Positions 19,150-30,229 are shown, numbered from the stretch's first letter. The stretch: 33,981 nucleotides of DNA from Phaeoceros laevis (GCA_049999765.1 JBNGIQ010008888.1:1-33981), one strand, 5' to 3'. The notes: a model not told the origin generated them from the sequence alone. Made by a program: numbers and translations.

Positions 19150-21087
19150 AATTCAACAGCGCAATGGCTCCCTCCGGCTGTGGCAGCGCAAGAAGTGTAG
19201 CATAAACACCTAGTGCCGCTGCTCCTGCTGCCTGGCCGCATCTCCCAGCCGAGTCTCCAAACAAGGAGGAAAAAGAGCAGATTTCCTAGGGGAAGACACG
19301 GCAAGCAGCTTCCGAGATGCAGCAGCAGCAGCAGGGGGAAGGGAAAGAAACGATGCCTGCCAGCCTTGAGATCACCGCCCCCGCGCATGAAATTGCGAGG
19401 AGGAGGAGGAAGAAACGGAAATTAAGCCCGGGCCGCACAAGGTTTATTTAGAAAGTCCTTATCTCTCACTGATTAGGTGTGGTGGTGAGCTCTCTCTCAC
19501 ACCCTCGCTCCGCGTGCTCTCCGCTGAAGAAGCCACGTTGAACCTGGCTCGGCTGGGAGCAGCTAAAGAAGGGTTGGCGGGGTTGGCCCCAGCAGCAGAA
19601 GCCGCATGAGCGCCTCCGTCAACTACTCGTTCCCCGTCACCTGGCGGGCTCGCCTACCTCCTCGGCCACGACTCCTCGTCGTCAAGAGTGCGGGTGCGAG
19701 ACGCCACATGGGCAAACGCCTCGTTCTTTCCCTCTTTTTCTTGCTTGCTGCGCTGCGCTGCGCTGCGCTGCGCTGCGCTGCCCTGCCCTGCCCTGCCCGT
19801 CCGTCTCTCTGTCTCTCTGTCTCTCTCGTGTGCCGTTTGTTGGGGACGGTTGAAGGCAAGCAGCTTTTGGCTATGGCTACAGTGTGCAGATACACAGTCA
19901 ATCTCTCACAAGAGGCGAGCTTCAAGAAGAGGGAGGTGACTAGGAGCCAGCCCGGCCCTGCTGGAGAAGTGTGCGCCAGAATTTATTAAGCACTTTTGGG
20001 GCGCTGCCGCACATATGCGGGCTGCGGGTCGCGGGAATTACAAATGCATACCCTCGTCCGGCCTAAATCCGGTGTCAGCACGAGATCTGTACAGCGTGCC
20101 AGTCCTCGGCCGTGCGGTTAGGGGAGCGGTTTAAGTGGCGCACCGCCTCTGCCGCCTGTGGAGGATGATGTGCGTACCTACCTGGCCAGCGTCCATGCCA
20201 AATCGGTGATGAGTCCGCTTGGACTTTCTTTCTTCCTCTCCTTCATTTGGCAGGGCAGGCACGAAACAGCCAGCATTCTCCAAATAGGGTGCTACTGTAT
20301 TCGGTAGGGGCTAGTTTAGCGATGCCAGGGCACTGCCTGGCCGTGGATGTTGGTAGACCTAATTGGTGTCAACTTCTGCAGAGAGCATCATAACACTGGT
20401 GCTTATCTCTCATACGGAAGATCATTACGAGCAAAGCCGTTTATCGTCCCCTCCTGCTCTCTGCAGGTACTCTGATGTGAATGCTGATAATGAGCCCCAG
20501 CCAGCTGACCTGTTGTCCTATCACTTACAAGCGCAGGCAGGCCAAGAGAGTTTGAAACCGCCATCCATCCATTCACCCACCATCATGCTCAAATCATCCT
20601 AGGGGTAAAATTTGGCACCCCTCTCCTCCTTTCAGTAATCCCAGACTAGCCTCCCACCGAGATCATTAAAGGCTAGCAACATTCCTCGAGGAAATCATGG
20701 ACGCTGAGTGAGTGAAGAGCCCGATTGGTTTTAGCCACTCGATGAGGAGCATCCTGGCTTGGCACGCGGGCCGAGGGAAGGAGGGAGGGTTTACGCTGGT
20801 CGGCTAGTGTGGGAAGGTGGGAACCAGTTACCCGTCCGAGCTGGGGTTTGACCAGAATCCACCAGCCATGGAGTGACACCTTTCACCATGTCTCTCTCAT
20901 AGCCTCAGGGGTTGCGGTTCACTCATCAGCATTTCGTCATTATTGGTACAAGGATTGCTTCAATACCACACATGGAAGAATCATTCCACTGTATTTCAAG
21001 TTCCAGAGCTGCATAAACTAAATGGCCGCACTGGAGTCTCCCTCTGACCTTGTCATGAGGCGAGCACAAAGGTACGATTCCCTCCCC
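19150..21087. other. F-box 5' flank and gene-free DNA
   Basis: Contains the F-box 5' UTR and promoter (including a short CAG/CTG run near 19317-19335) and the microsatellite above. Beyond 19990 I see no gene, RNA or recognisable element before the inverted-repeat copy at 21088. Confidence 0.4.
19747..19828. repeat. Microsatellite cluster: (GCTGC)n, (CCCTG)n, (TCTCTCTG)n
   Basis: Pentanucleotide GCTGC repeats about six to seven times, grades into three CCCTG units, then into a TCTCTCTG run. It lies some 600-700 bp upstream of the F-box start, plausibly in its promoter or 5' UTR. It produces artefactual open frames on both strands. Confidence 0.9.
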
Positions 21088-21245
21088 ATCCGGCGTAGAG
21101 ATATATGGTTCCGGGCAGTTAGTGCAGTCCGCTTCCCAAAGCGTACGGCCCACCTCCCAACCATGCGCGGACCATCCATGTGCCGGTATGCCAGCCCATG
21201 GCGCCAGCCCCCCCCATCATGCAGCCATCACCATCGCGGCTGCGC
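21088..21245 (+). repeat. Left member of a long inverted repeat
   Basis: Positions 21093-21166 match the reverse complement of 24411-24484 with about 2 mismatches in 74 bp. Weaker similarity with indels extends to about 21245 and 24335. Shared phrases include GGAACCATATATCT, CCGTACGCTTTGGGAAGCG and GCGCAGCCG, as read on the right-hand copy. The pair brackets about 3.1 kb and could be terminal inverted repeats. Confidence 0.8.
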
Positions 21246-21582
21246 CATACAACATCCCATGAGCTCACGACATACTGTACCGGAGCCTTCACGCGTATAG
21301 GCATTTTCGGATGATCATACGCGTATACAATTTCAAATCATTGAGGCGCCGGCTAAACGTGTTGCGGCGAAAGGGAGAGCTTCGTCTTTTCGTCTCTCGC
21401 CGGAAGTCCGGTTCGTCATACTGCCTCCGGCCGGAAGAGGCTTGTCGGCCTGGCCATGCCGGCCAGGTGTGCAGGCCGCAGGCTAGAGCGGCGCCCCCCT
21501 CCCAGCAAGACGGCGGCCTAGTGGCGGGCTGGATGGCCATGGCTGGCTGAGCAGGTCGGCACGCGCAGGGCAAGGGCGGCTT

Positions 21583-21628
21583 GGAGGCAGCCCCTGCCCA
21601 CACCTGGAGGCAGCCCCTGCCCACACCT
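21583..21628. repeat. GC-rich tandem repeat, 23-bp unit x2
   Basis: GGAGGCAGCCCCTGCCCACA begins two adjacent 23-bp units. Related versions of the unit follow to about 21695. Confidence 0.8.
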
Positions 21629-21783
21629 GGAGGCAGGCCGCGCTGGGCAGAGAGGCAGGGCGCGCTGGGTTTGGAGGCAGCCCGTGCCCACACCTGGTCG
21701 GGATGGCGGGAGGGCTGGAGGGCTGTGTCTGGCGAGCGGAAGCAGGTAGGTTGGGCAGAGAGTGGCATCAATGGCGGCTCGCC

Positions 21784-21880
21784 TGGTCGGGATGGAGGCC
21801 TGACCGTGGGAAAGCGGCCTGGTCGGGATGGAGGCCTGACTGTAGGAAAGCGGCCTGGTCGGGATGGCGGCCTGTCGAAC
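21784..21880. repeat. GC-rich minisatellite, 36-bp unit x2.7
   Basis: Units starting TGGTCGGGATGGAGGCCTGA occur at 21784 and 21820, with a partial third at 21856. It abuts a PPR gene fragment. Because 36 is a multiple of three, it yields long but artefactual open frames with Arg/Pro/Gly repeats. Confidence 0.85.
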
Positions 21881-21889
21881 CACGGAGTC

Positions 21890-22095
21890 ATCCGGCGATG
21901 TGGGGCAGAAAAGAATCTGCTGTTGGGGCGTCGACTTCATGATCTAACTGTCAAACTTGGGTATGAATCGTACGCATTTTTGGGCAATCATCTGTTGCGC
22001 ATGTATGCATTTCAAGGCCGGTTACAGGAAGCGATGCAGGTGTTCAGAAGGGCGGCCACACCATCAGTGGACATGTGGTTTTCCAGCCTGTTCTT
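21890..22095 (+). pseudogene. PPR (PLS-type) gene fragment, plus strand
   Basis: An open stretch encodes a piece with clear PPR style: RRCGAEKNLLLGRRLHDL, VKLGYESYAFLGNHLLRMYA and GRLQEAMQVFRRA. This matches the gRxLHxxxxxxG...NxLixMYaxcGrlxeAxxvF pattern of plant PLS-class PPR proteins. It is only about 68 residues, is preceded by minisatellite and followed by unrelated sequence. No start, no editing-type C-terminal domain and no second repeat are present, so it is a captured or decayed fragment. Confidence 0.7.
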
Positions 22096-22749
22096 CACCC
22101 AACAAATTCGGGCACCGATCTTGTGCAGGTTAGAGGTTGGGCAACTTCTACTCAACTGCAGGCAACGGCTGCAAGATGCCTGGACGGGGCCAAGGTTCTC
22201 TTGTAATTTTTTGTTCCAAAACAGCTGATGAATGCTTATGAATAGTCCTACAGTATACGTGCAGATGTGCAGAAAGTGCTGCAGGTGTACCGTAGATCAT
22301 GGAACCTTCCCTTTGAGGCAGAATTTTAAGCTCTTGTAATGTCTCCTGGATATGGTAAGAGACAAGATCTACAACTCTGTTTCTCAGCTTGTACTTGGGG
22401 GGCCTCTCTGGTTTGCCCTTGATTCTTTTTCTTGCTCGGCACATGTGAAGGAGGCTGATTCTGGGAACTTGGCTGTGCCATTCATGACTAGCATGTGTGT
22501 TCTGCAATGCTAGCAGTTTGGTCCCTTTTCCTGATGTACGCTTGTCTGCTGAGTGTCAAGGCAAATCTCCCTCCTTGATATATCTTGGGTGCAATGCTTC
22601 TTCTCGAAAGCTTTGCATTGAAGAAATGCTAGCGTCTGAGCTGTAATCGGCTTTGGAAGCTGTTGATCCAGCAGACGGGGCTGTGTCTTCTTCTGATGAT
22701 GTGATGAAGAGGCTCGGCATCTGCTATGAATGACAACAAATCACACAAA

Positions 22750-22990
22750 CTATATGGACAGACTGTCAAACACTTCGCGTGCATCTTCCAACTGACCACA
22801 TACTGCATACATATACACGAGGCAAGTGCCCAGTACTACGTCACCTTCAAGCAACCCTCTTTTTACAATCCCTAAATGCAGCTGCCTGCCCTGTTGTGAG
22901 AGCACCAGCACTTTGCACAAACTTTGACGAGGCAAACATGAAGTAACACTGTCTGTGAAAATCAGGCCGACTTTGGAGCCCAATGGTTAC
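22750..22990 (-). pseudogene. PPR (PLS-type) gene fragment with a frameshift, minus strand
   Basis: Reading on the minus strand, one frame gives SRPDFHRQCYF and FVQSAGALTTG. The frame then changes near 22890-22900 and the next frame gives RQLHLGIVKRGLLEGDVVLG, CLVYMYAVCGQLEDAREVF and a stop at 22750. Together they form a typical PLS PPR segment broken by a shift. The first part is in frame with the transposase-like sequence upstream, producing a chimeric open frame. Confidence 0.7.
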
Positions 22991-23700
22991 ATTTTGGTCC
23001 AACCGGTAAAACTCACCAGTAAACTCCGCAGCAATGTTCTTGATGCCATTTAGTTGCAAGAAGTCGTCACGGTGTGGAATGTAGTCCACATCGAGGGCCT
23101 TCAAAGCCACCCGGTCTACATGCTCCATGTATATTTCTCTTTTGGGAACCCCTGCTTGCAATCTTTGCTTCACATGTGCGCGAATCTCGTCAGATAAATG
23201 AGCAGCAAATTTGGAACGAGGATCACCATTATATCTGGTCCCATGACAAATCACCCCAGCCGCATCTACATGTCTGGGCTCATTGTAAAGTATAGCAACA
23301 AAGTCAGACCAGTAATAGAGGCTCTTGATATCAAAATTAGCTCTACAACCATGTCTAATGCTTCTCCCCTTCAAAATCTTACACTTTCGAAGCCCTGTGC
23401 TTGTAGACCCGGCTGCGGCAGCAACAACAGACCTATAGTCATCCGGTCCATAGCAGCACCAATATTTTTTCTGCTCACTTGAGGCCCACACATCATGCCT
23501 GCTAGTCCCACTAAACATGGGTTTGCTATGTGCGCTTCGAATTCTAAATGAACACGAAAATTCTGCCACTGCACCCTCGCCCTTCACAAAATCAGCTACC
23601 CGATCATGTGGTACAATGGCATAAATACAAGTTACTGGAAGAGTAATGGTTGAACCTGGGAGGAATGTTCTTTTCTTCACATGATGGTTCCACTCCAGCT
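22983..23700 (-). pseudogene. Transposase-associated ORF fragment, MULE/FLYWCH-like N-terminal region
   Basis: A frame of roughly 230 residues is open on the minus strand before it runs into the PPR fragment. It has a Cys/His-rich block (KKYWCCYGPD, CKILKGRSIRHGCRAN and a later CHGT), then HLSDEIRAHVKQRLQAGVPK and DFLQLNGIKNIAAEFTGEFY. This order, a zinc-finger-like domain followed by a helical linker, resembles the region ahead of the catalytic domain in Mutator-like transposases and domesticated relatives. The DDE catalytic domain is absent. An in-frame TAG lies just upstream at about 23700 and there is no good ATG start. The family call comes from overall pattern, not a search, and is moderate at best. 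Confidence 0.45.
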
Positions 23701-24334
23701 ATAAGTGTGAAAAAGGGCCAGCTGGTGGTTCTTGTACTTTCCACTCTGTAGGCCAAGAGGGCCTTGAGAGATCAACTTGATGGTCCTTCAAAGCCATCTC
23801 ACTAGTCACGTGCCTTCAGTGTACTGGATTTTTGCGTATCTGATTTAGGTGGTGGCAAAGATACATTTCAGTTTGGGTAAGTAGTGGTAAGGCCACACTC
23901 CTCACCAAGGATCAAATACCAGTCCAAAATTCCTACTTACCACACAGTACGCGTGCACAGGCTAGCTATATGCATCAACCGACAAATTTGGAGTGTCCTA
24001 CACAGATTGGTATCTGTCTACCACGTTGTGTCGTAGCTTGCATCAGGACCGGTACACAAGAATTGGCTCCTCACGAAGATCCGCCATATCGCGTGATGAC
24101 ATTGCGCGCCGGGAAATGGGTCTCCGGTAGCTTTGGTTCGCCGGTGTCTTTGCCAAGCCTGATTTGGCTTGAAACCTAAAGCGCGTTCATGGTACTTTGA
24201 AAGTGGTTTCGCCTTACTAGGTTTTGGCAGCGTAGCGCGCCAAACACCGTAGACGGAAAGCTATGTGTGAACGTATGCGCGACATATAGTACACAAAATA
24301 AATACGTTATGATATGACGAGGCTCCGCATGGCA
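23701..24334. other. Gene-free interior of the inverted-repeat block
   Basis: No coding region, RNA or recognisable repeat is visible in this part. Confidence 0.4.
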
Positions 24335-24490
24335 TGCGCAGCCGGGATCATCGATGGGGGCGGGGCCAAGGGTTCGCATGCCGGCTCATGGATGCGCTTT
24401 GCATGACCTGGCATGGTTGGGAGGTGGGCCGTACGCTTTGGGAAGCGGGCTGCACTAACTGCCCGGAACCATATATCTATACGGCCCTAT
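24335..24490 (-). repeat. Right member of the long inverted repeat
   Basis: Inverted copy of 21088-21245; the core 24411-24484 is about 97% identical to it. Outer ends face away from the intervening 3.1 kb, as expected for terminal inverted repeats. Exact termini and a target-site duplication could not be fixed by eye. Confidence 0.8.
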
Positions 24491-24815
24491 CCGTCTTCAG
24501 TGGGTCGTAACAATACTCTAATAACTATCGTACAAAGAAGTGACATGTGGATCTCCTGATGATTCGCAACACTTTCTGCATTTCACAAAATCGCTCCTGC
24601 CGGAGAGCAAAAGCCCACACATCCAGACAACAAAAGATCCCACTGTCCTTCCCAGCGCTAGACTACCAATTGAAGGTGCTGCTTGCCTGAGACTCAAACT
24701 AACAACTAGTCTGCAGCAGAGTTTCGTTAGCTGCAATTATAAAAATCTCAGAGGAAAAGGTTGAGAGACTTAGCAACTTGTAACTAAAGCCAGGACGAGT
24801 AAAGGAGCAAGCGCT
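24491..24815. other. Transketolase 3' flank
   Basis: Lies between the inverted repeat and the transketolase stop codon; it should include the transketolase 3' UTR on the minus strand. No other feature seen. Confidence 0.4.
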
Positions 24816-27800
24816 CTAAGCTAACGCTTCCTTGGCCTTCGCGACGACGTTCTCAGCTGTGAAGCCAAACTTCTCGTACAAAATGTTGATGGGAGCACTG
24901 GCACCGAAGCGGTTAATGCCGATGATCTTCCCCTTGTCGCCCACATACTTCTCCCACCCGAAGGTGGCACCCGCTTCGATGGACACTCTCGCCTTCACAG
25001 CCGACGGGAAGATGCTCTCCTTGTACTCCGCGCTCTGCTCCTCAAAAAGCTCCCAAGACGGGAACGAAACCACCCTGACGGTCTTGCCCTCATCCCTCAA
25101 GGTCGTTGCAGCCTTCTGGGCAATCTCGACCTCGGAACCTGTTCCAATGAGGATGACATCTGGCTTGTTGTCGGAAGAGTTGTCAGTCACGATGTAGGCA
25201 CCCTTGGAAGCCTTCTCGATGGAGGACCCTGGAAGGTGTGGCAGCTTTTGCCTGGACAAGGCAAGCACTGTGGGTGTCTTCCTCTTGTCGATAGCAACCT
25301 TGTAACCTGCAGCAGTCTCGTTGCCGTCCGCTGGCCTGAACATGATGATGTTTGGCATGGCCCTGAAGCTGGCCAGATGCTCAATAGGTTGATGGGTGGG
25401 GCCATCCTCTCCCAGCCCAATAGAGTCGTGCGTCATCACATAGATGACACCAGCCTCGGCAAGAGCCGATATGCGCATAGCAGGCCGCAGATAGTCGGTG
25501 AAGATGAAGAAAGTTGCACAGTAGGGGATCAGGCCGCTGTTGTGTTGGTAAATGCCGTTGCAGATGGCTCCCATGGCATGCTCCCTGACACCAAATCGCA
25601 GATTCCGCTCGGCTGGTGACTCTCTCTGGAAGTCACCAAACATCTTCATCAAGGTCATGTTCGATCCAGCCAAGTCAGCACTTCCTCCGAGGAATCCTGG
25701 CAACACCCTTGCGAGTGCATTCAGGTTTGTTTGAGAAAGGTTTCGGGTTGCATCAGCAGGGCTCTCGGTTGTGTACACCTGCGTGCCATTTTCAACAGAG
25801 AAACATTAAAAAACAAATTTTACCATCATGGTACGTACAACCTGTGGTCTACAAGATTTGAAAAGTGAAGACACGAGCTTCTGACATCACTCACAGGCAA
25901 AGCTTTCTCCCAACCCTCCGGCAATTCTCCGCTGATCAGCTGCTTAAATTCTGCAGCTTCTGCAGGATACTTGCTCTCATATGCAGCAACGGCTGCTTCC
26001 CACTCTGCCTCAAGAGCTGGCCCGTCCTTCAAGTGACGGCTCCAGTGGCTGCATCACCCCACATCAGACATGCAGACAGTTTTTAGTAGATAATTAACAC
26101 ACATTTTCAAGTGCCTGAAACATGTCGAAACTACAAATCGCCAACAGAAGTATTTTAGACTCACCTCTTCACGTCCTCAGGAACGAAGAACGGCTCATAG
26201 GGCCAGCCCAGGTTTTGGCGTGTAGCATCAACTTCCTTGCTACCAAGAGCAGACCCATGCACGCTGTAGGAATTTGCCTTGTTGGGGGAGCCATAGCCAA
26301 TGGTAGTTGTTACCTACAAAGGACAAAGTAATGTTAGGCCACACTTATCGTAACCTTGTACCAGAACACACAAACAGCATACTGGCTCATGGCTTGACCT
26401 TGATAAAGACAGGCTTGTCCTTGATGGTCTTCGCCTCAGCAATAGCAGCCCGAATAGCATCATAGTCAGTGTTACCCTGCTGCACCCAGATCGTGTGCCA
26501 TCCCAGGGCCTTGAATCTATCATCAACGCTCTCGGTGAAGGCAATCTTTGTGTCACCATCAATGGAGATATGGTTGTCATCATACAGCGCAATCAACTTA
26601 TTCAGACCCCAATGGCCAGCAAGAGACCCAGCCTCATTGGAGATGCCTTCCATGTTGCAACCATCTCCCAGAATGACGTATCTGCGGGACAAAGGACATG
26701 CTTAGTAGCGACCACTTAAATTGCTAAGCATGACCAATGGCGGGCAGCTATCAAGGAAAAATCTAGACAAGTTCCAAACTCACGTGTAGTGATCCACAAC
26801 TGTAGCATCAGGCTTGTTGTAGCGGGCTGCAAGGTGCCTCTCAGCTAAAGCCAGACCTACAGCATTGGCAATACCCTGTCCAAGAGGGCCTGGAAACACC
26901 CAAGATAATAACTGTGTGAATTTGAGTCATACTTACGTTTGTGATGCTCAGAACTTGAACACGTAAATGACAGCAACACAGTTACCGACTAGAGTAAAAC
27001 TGAGCAAAGGTAAGCTATAGGCGTGTCAGCGCCAATCTTGTTCATGAAAGAATGACTTACCAGTAGTCACTTCGATACCGGGTGTCTCGAAATTTTCAGG
27101 GTGACCGGGGGTTCTGCTTCCCCACTGACGAAATTGCTTGAGATCCTCGGTCTGTAATACATTGCATGAAGGAATAAGTCTAGCTACCGCACACAACCAA
27201 CATGCAACCCCTCACCGGATCCTGTTCTTAACCACATCAGAGCCAACTCGGCAGGGTAGAGCGGTCCAACAAAATGATCTCAGATTAATGACCCATAAAA
27301 AAACCCTGAGCTCCAAAATACACCTCTGCATGCTAGCGTTTCATGCAGCAGACCGTACCTGTACGCTTTCGTAGCCCGAAAGGTGGAGCAGAGCGTACTG
27401 GAGCATGCATCCGTGGCCGGCGGAGAGAACAAAGCGATCCCTGTTGAACCAGTAGGGGTTCTTAGGGTTGTGTCGCATGACCTCGTCGTAGAGAATGTGG
27501 CCCATCGGAGCGCAACCCATAGGCAATCCGGGGTGGCCAGAATTGGCCTTTTCCACGGCATCGATGGCCAGGAAACGGATGGTATTGATCGACTTCTCCA
27601 CCAAAGCGACATCCGTCTTCTCAAGCGTCTCGACGGCACCAGCTGCCCGCACAGCGGGTACCTTGTGCAGCTTCCCAGCAGCCGCATTCTGCACGGGAGT
27701 GGCGGACACGACGGCCGAGGCCTTGGATGTAAGCCTCAGACCAGAGAATGTGCCGACGGGGAACGCCTGAGCGCCAACCCGCTCTACCACCTGCCCACCG

Positions 27801-27871
27801 GAGGCCCGGATGGCTGCCGGGGCCGCAGCAGCGGCTCCCACCTGTGCCAGGTTACATCGCACAGCTGCCAT
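24816..27871 (-). CDS. TKL: Transketolase, chloroplastic
   Basis: This thiamine-diphosphate enzyme transfers two-carbon ketol units in the Calvin-Benson cycle and the pentose phosphate pathway, as a stromal homodimer. I read seven exons: 27871-27359, 27151-27061, 26889-26784, 26681-26399, 26313-26165, 26048-25895 and 25778-24816. They join in frame to 752 residues, close to the plant norm. Residues 1 to about 80 are Ala/Val/Ser-rich and acid-poor, as in a plastid transit peptide. The mature part has [18 protein letters not shown], the thiamine-binding [14 protein letters not shown] (242-255), the catalytic Glu498 in [10 protein letters not shown], and [18 protein letters not shown]. All are intact. 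Introns are 85-207 bp; that at 26398-26314 uses a weak GTCAAG donor, but the [11 protein letters not shown] junction matches the family exactly. The start is the first ATG of the exon. Confidence 0.96.
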
Positions 27872-28710
27872 GTCCGCTCCTGCTTCTGCTCCGGCCCCTG
27901 GTGCAGCTGTTGCTGTGCAGCTGCTAGGTGCCTGCTTGCCAGAACAGATTGCAGGAGCTGGGAGCTACGAAGTGCTTAGGTAGAAGGAAGGGAAGAGACA
28001 GAGTCGAGGAGAGCTAGAGAGAGAAGCGTCGGCTCATCCGAGGCAGGCCAGCCACAATCCACAGCCCACAGCCTACATAAACCAGGGCCACAGGTGGATA
28101 GATAGGCATATACCTCCAAACTTCCAAAGGCAAGCCAGAAAGTACCGGACCCTTTCAGTTCCTGCACTGTGGTTCTCACTAAACCTACCCCAATAGTGTA
28201 ATGTTCGCCATCCGTCTGCCAAGTGGACGGCTGGGAGAGCTCAGCACCTCATCCATAAAGGATGTCACCATGACTCCGCCAACACTTGTGTCCCATTGGT
28301 GCAGCTCCCAGTTTTACGCCCATTCACAACTCAGGATGCAGAAAGACATGTTGGCTGTACTAAATTTCGACTCTTTTTTACGCGGATGCCTGCGGTTTGA
28401 TCCCGAGGCCAGGCATCTTGTTCGTCATACTCATAAGTGATTCTCGGCGTGCTGGGCCATGCGTCCACACCCACACCTTGGTTACCGAAACTTTGGAGAC
28501 GTTTGAAACCGCACCAGGTGGCTTTCACGTTTCATTCAGATCTGAAGTTTCATTGATCGTAAGAAACCGTCTATTTCGATTTTACTAAATAATTGGATGA
28601 TGATATGTATATATAATTTTTTCAAAATTAAACTAATGATGTGTGAGACGTCGGTGGAGCCTTGTGGGCGGTAACTCGTTTCATGTGAAGGGAATTTATT
28701 TTTTTTAGAG
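27872..28710. other. Transketolase 5' UTR/promoter and flanking DNA
   Basis: The first 200-300 bp upstream of the transketolase start (minus strand) should hold its 5' UTR and promoter. A CT-rich tract near 27990-28020 fits a plant leader. Further right the DNA is gene-free and ends at the third copy of the A-tailed repeat. Confidence 0.4.
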
Positions 28711-28795
28711 CTTTTTTTAGGGGAGCTCATACTAAACATTAGATATTGCAATACAAAACATTCCACTTTAGCCACTATCAGCTCGTCCTCTAACG
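28711..28795 (-). repeat. Dispersed A-tailed repeat, copy 3 (inverted, truncated)
   Basis: The reverse complement reads GAGGACGAGCTGATAGTGGC, continues through the ATATCTAATGTTTAG block and ends GAGCTCCCCTAAAAAAAGCTC plus an A run. This matches the 3' half of the copies at 243-409 and 429-621. The 5' part is missing. A fixed A-rich end with a variable 5' end fits retroposition. Confidence 0.75.
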
Positions 28796-28800
28796 GAAAT

Positions 28801-28905
28801 GGAGGCTGGTGCTGCTTTTTTTTGTTTCATTACGAACAATTAATTAGGAACGGATGGAGGCCAGTGCTGCTTTTTTTGTTTCATTACGAACAGTTAGTTA
28901 GAAAC
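28801..28905. repeat. Tandem duplication, 55-bp unit x2
   Basis: GGAGGCTGGTGCTGC and GGAGGCCAGTGCTGC start adjacent units, each followed by a T run, GTTTCATTACGAACA and a TTAGTTAG-like end. The second unit is slightly shorter. Confidence 0.8.
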
Positions 28906-29568
28906 TGTTAGAAACCCGGTAGTAATGTTTGCACTACCCATTATCCGGTATTTTCGATTTTCTGGACCGTATATATGGGAGAAAATTAAAAAATCTCATG
29001 TATTTCGAATTTTGGAAGGTTTCATTCGTTTCTAAGATTCATAGGTTGGAAACCAGTCTTTTATGAAAGAAACCAAGTTTCCCAGTAACTAGGGTCCACA
29101 TGCCTAAAACACATGAAAATTTATGCACCCAACAACAATAACAATGTTTTGATAACCAGAAACCCAATGTGTGCTTATTCAAAATTCCAAATAGAAGGCA
29201 CTAGAGTAGAGTAGATTCATTTATAGTATTTATAGGGTAGGAGATCACACTTTTTGGGAGCATTTGGGTAGAGAATGAATAAATTCCACTATTCTGTTAC
29301 TCTCTTGTAGTGGATATCATGTGGTTTTGTGACTACTATTAAAATTAACATAACAATGGAGGATAAGGATAGGCATATATATATGCCTACAAGGTCCCAT
29401 CCACCTTTTTTTTTCCTAACGTGGGCTATCTTTGAACTATTCGTAATACGTGCGACTCCTTTTTGTTTCCTCTAGGAATTGATCATTGAGTCAAGTACGC
29501 GATCGTTTTGTCGCTCGGTCGGAGAAAGCACCAATAATCAATCAATCACAACAAAATGGCTATGGCCC
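28906..29568. other. AT-rich gene-free DNA
   Basis: No gene or clearly bounded element was recognised. GTTTC-rich phrases recur around 28900-29060. Confidence 0.4.
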
Positions 29569-29960
29569 GTATTGTCCTTCCTTCCTCGAGGTGAATAGCT
29601 ATGTAGGTGCTTCGTGTAGTACTTCCATAAATAGTTGATGTCGAGCTATTTCATCTACTATTTCCATATGTAGTACTCTGTAGGTGTTTCGTGAAGTACT
29701 TCCATAAGTACTTGGTGTTGAGCTATTTCATCTACTATTTCCATATGTAGTACTCGAGTTCCGCACTCCTAATCTTTGTGATGTGATGTGTACGTGTACG
29801 TATTGTCCTTCCTTCCTCGAGGTGAATAGCTATGTAAGTGTTTCGTGTAGTACTTCCATAAGTAGTTAATGTCGAGCTATTTCATGTACTACTTCGATAT
29901 GTAATACTCGAGTTCCGCATTCCTAATACGTGTGATGTGATGTGTATTGGAGGAAGTTAA
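29569..29960. repeat. Higher-order tandem repeat, 231-bp unit with 77-bp subunits
   Basis: GTATTGTCCTTCCTTCCTCG starts at 29569 and again at 29800. Inside the first unit, a 77-bp subunit beginning TGTAGGTG(C/T)TTCGTG is repeated at 29602 and 29679. A third version sits at 29833. The second unit ends CTAATACGTGTGATGTGATG near 29950. The pattern is satellite-like. Confidence 0.85.
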
Positions 29961-30101
29961 ACGGGTTTTATGATGGTCCCTTAGGTGTAAGTAAATTCCA
30001 AATGTATGATAGAATATAACGCTATCATAGTAATTAAACTGTTCTTGGCCTCTACTCATGTAATTCATGAAGGCCTAGATTGTCCTTGGGTTTGGCACAA
30101 C

Positions 30102-30167
30102 GTAGGTAATATATGTATCCCGATTCCCGCTAGGAGTAGGTAATATATGTATCCCGATTCCCGCTAG
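30102..30167. repeat. Tandem duplication, 33-bp unit x2
   Basis: GTAGGTAATATATGTATCCC begins two adjacent identical 33-bp units ending CCGCTAGGA. Confidence 0.9.
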
Positions 30168-30229
30168 GAGTAGTTCCAATGTGTCCGCCCCCCTACTACT
30201 ACTACTTTTTGGAGGCGTGGATTGTTCTT

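Noticed and set aside
19606-19989. Open frames rich in Leu/Arg/Cys/Ala near 19.7 kb
   Set aside because: They are generated by the GCTGC and TCTC microsatellites.
21289-21940. Long Arg/Pro-repeat frames on the minus strand
   Set aside because: A minisatellite with a 36-bp unit keeps frames open. No protein family is recognised.
1571-27871. Functional gene cluster for organelle carbon metabolism
   Set aside because: Pyruvate carrier, plastid ABC ATPase, PPR and transketolase all act in organelles, but their orientations are mixed, F-box and splicing genes intervene, and plants have many organelle genes. Chance proximity is enough.
29569-29960. CRISPR-like array
   Set aside because: Units are long, contiguous and without unique spacers, in a plant nuclear context. 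It is a tandem satellite.
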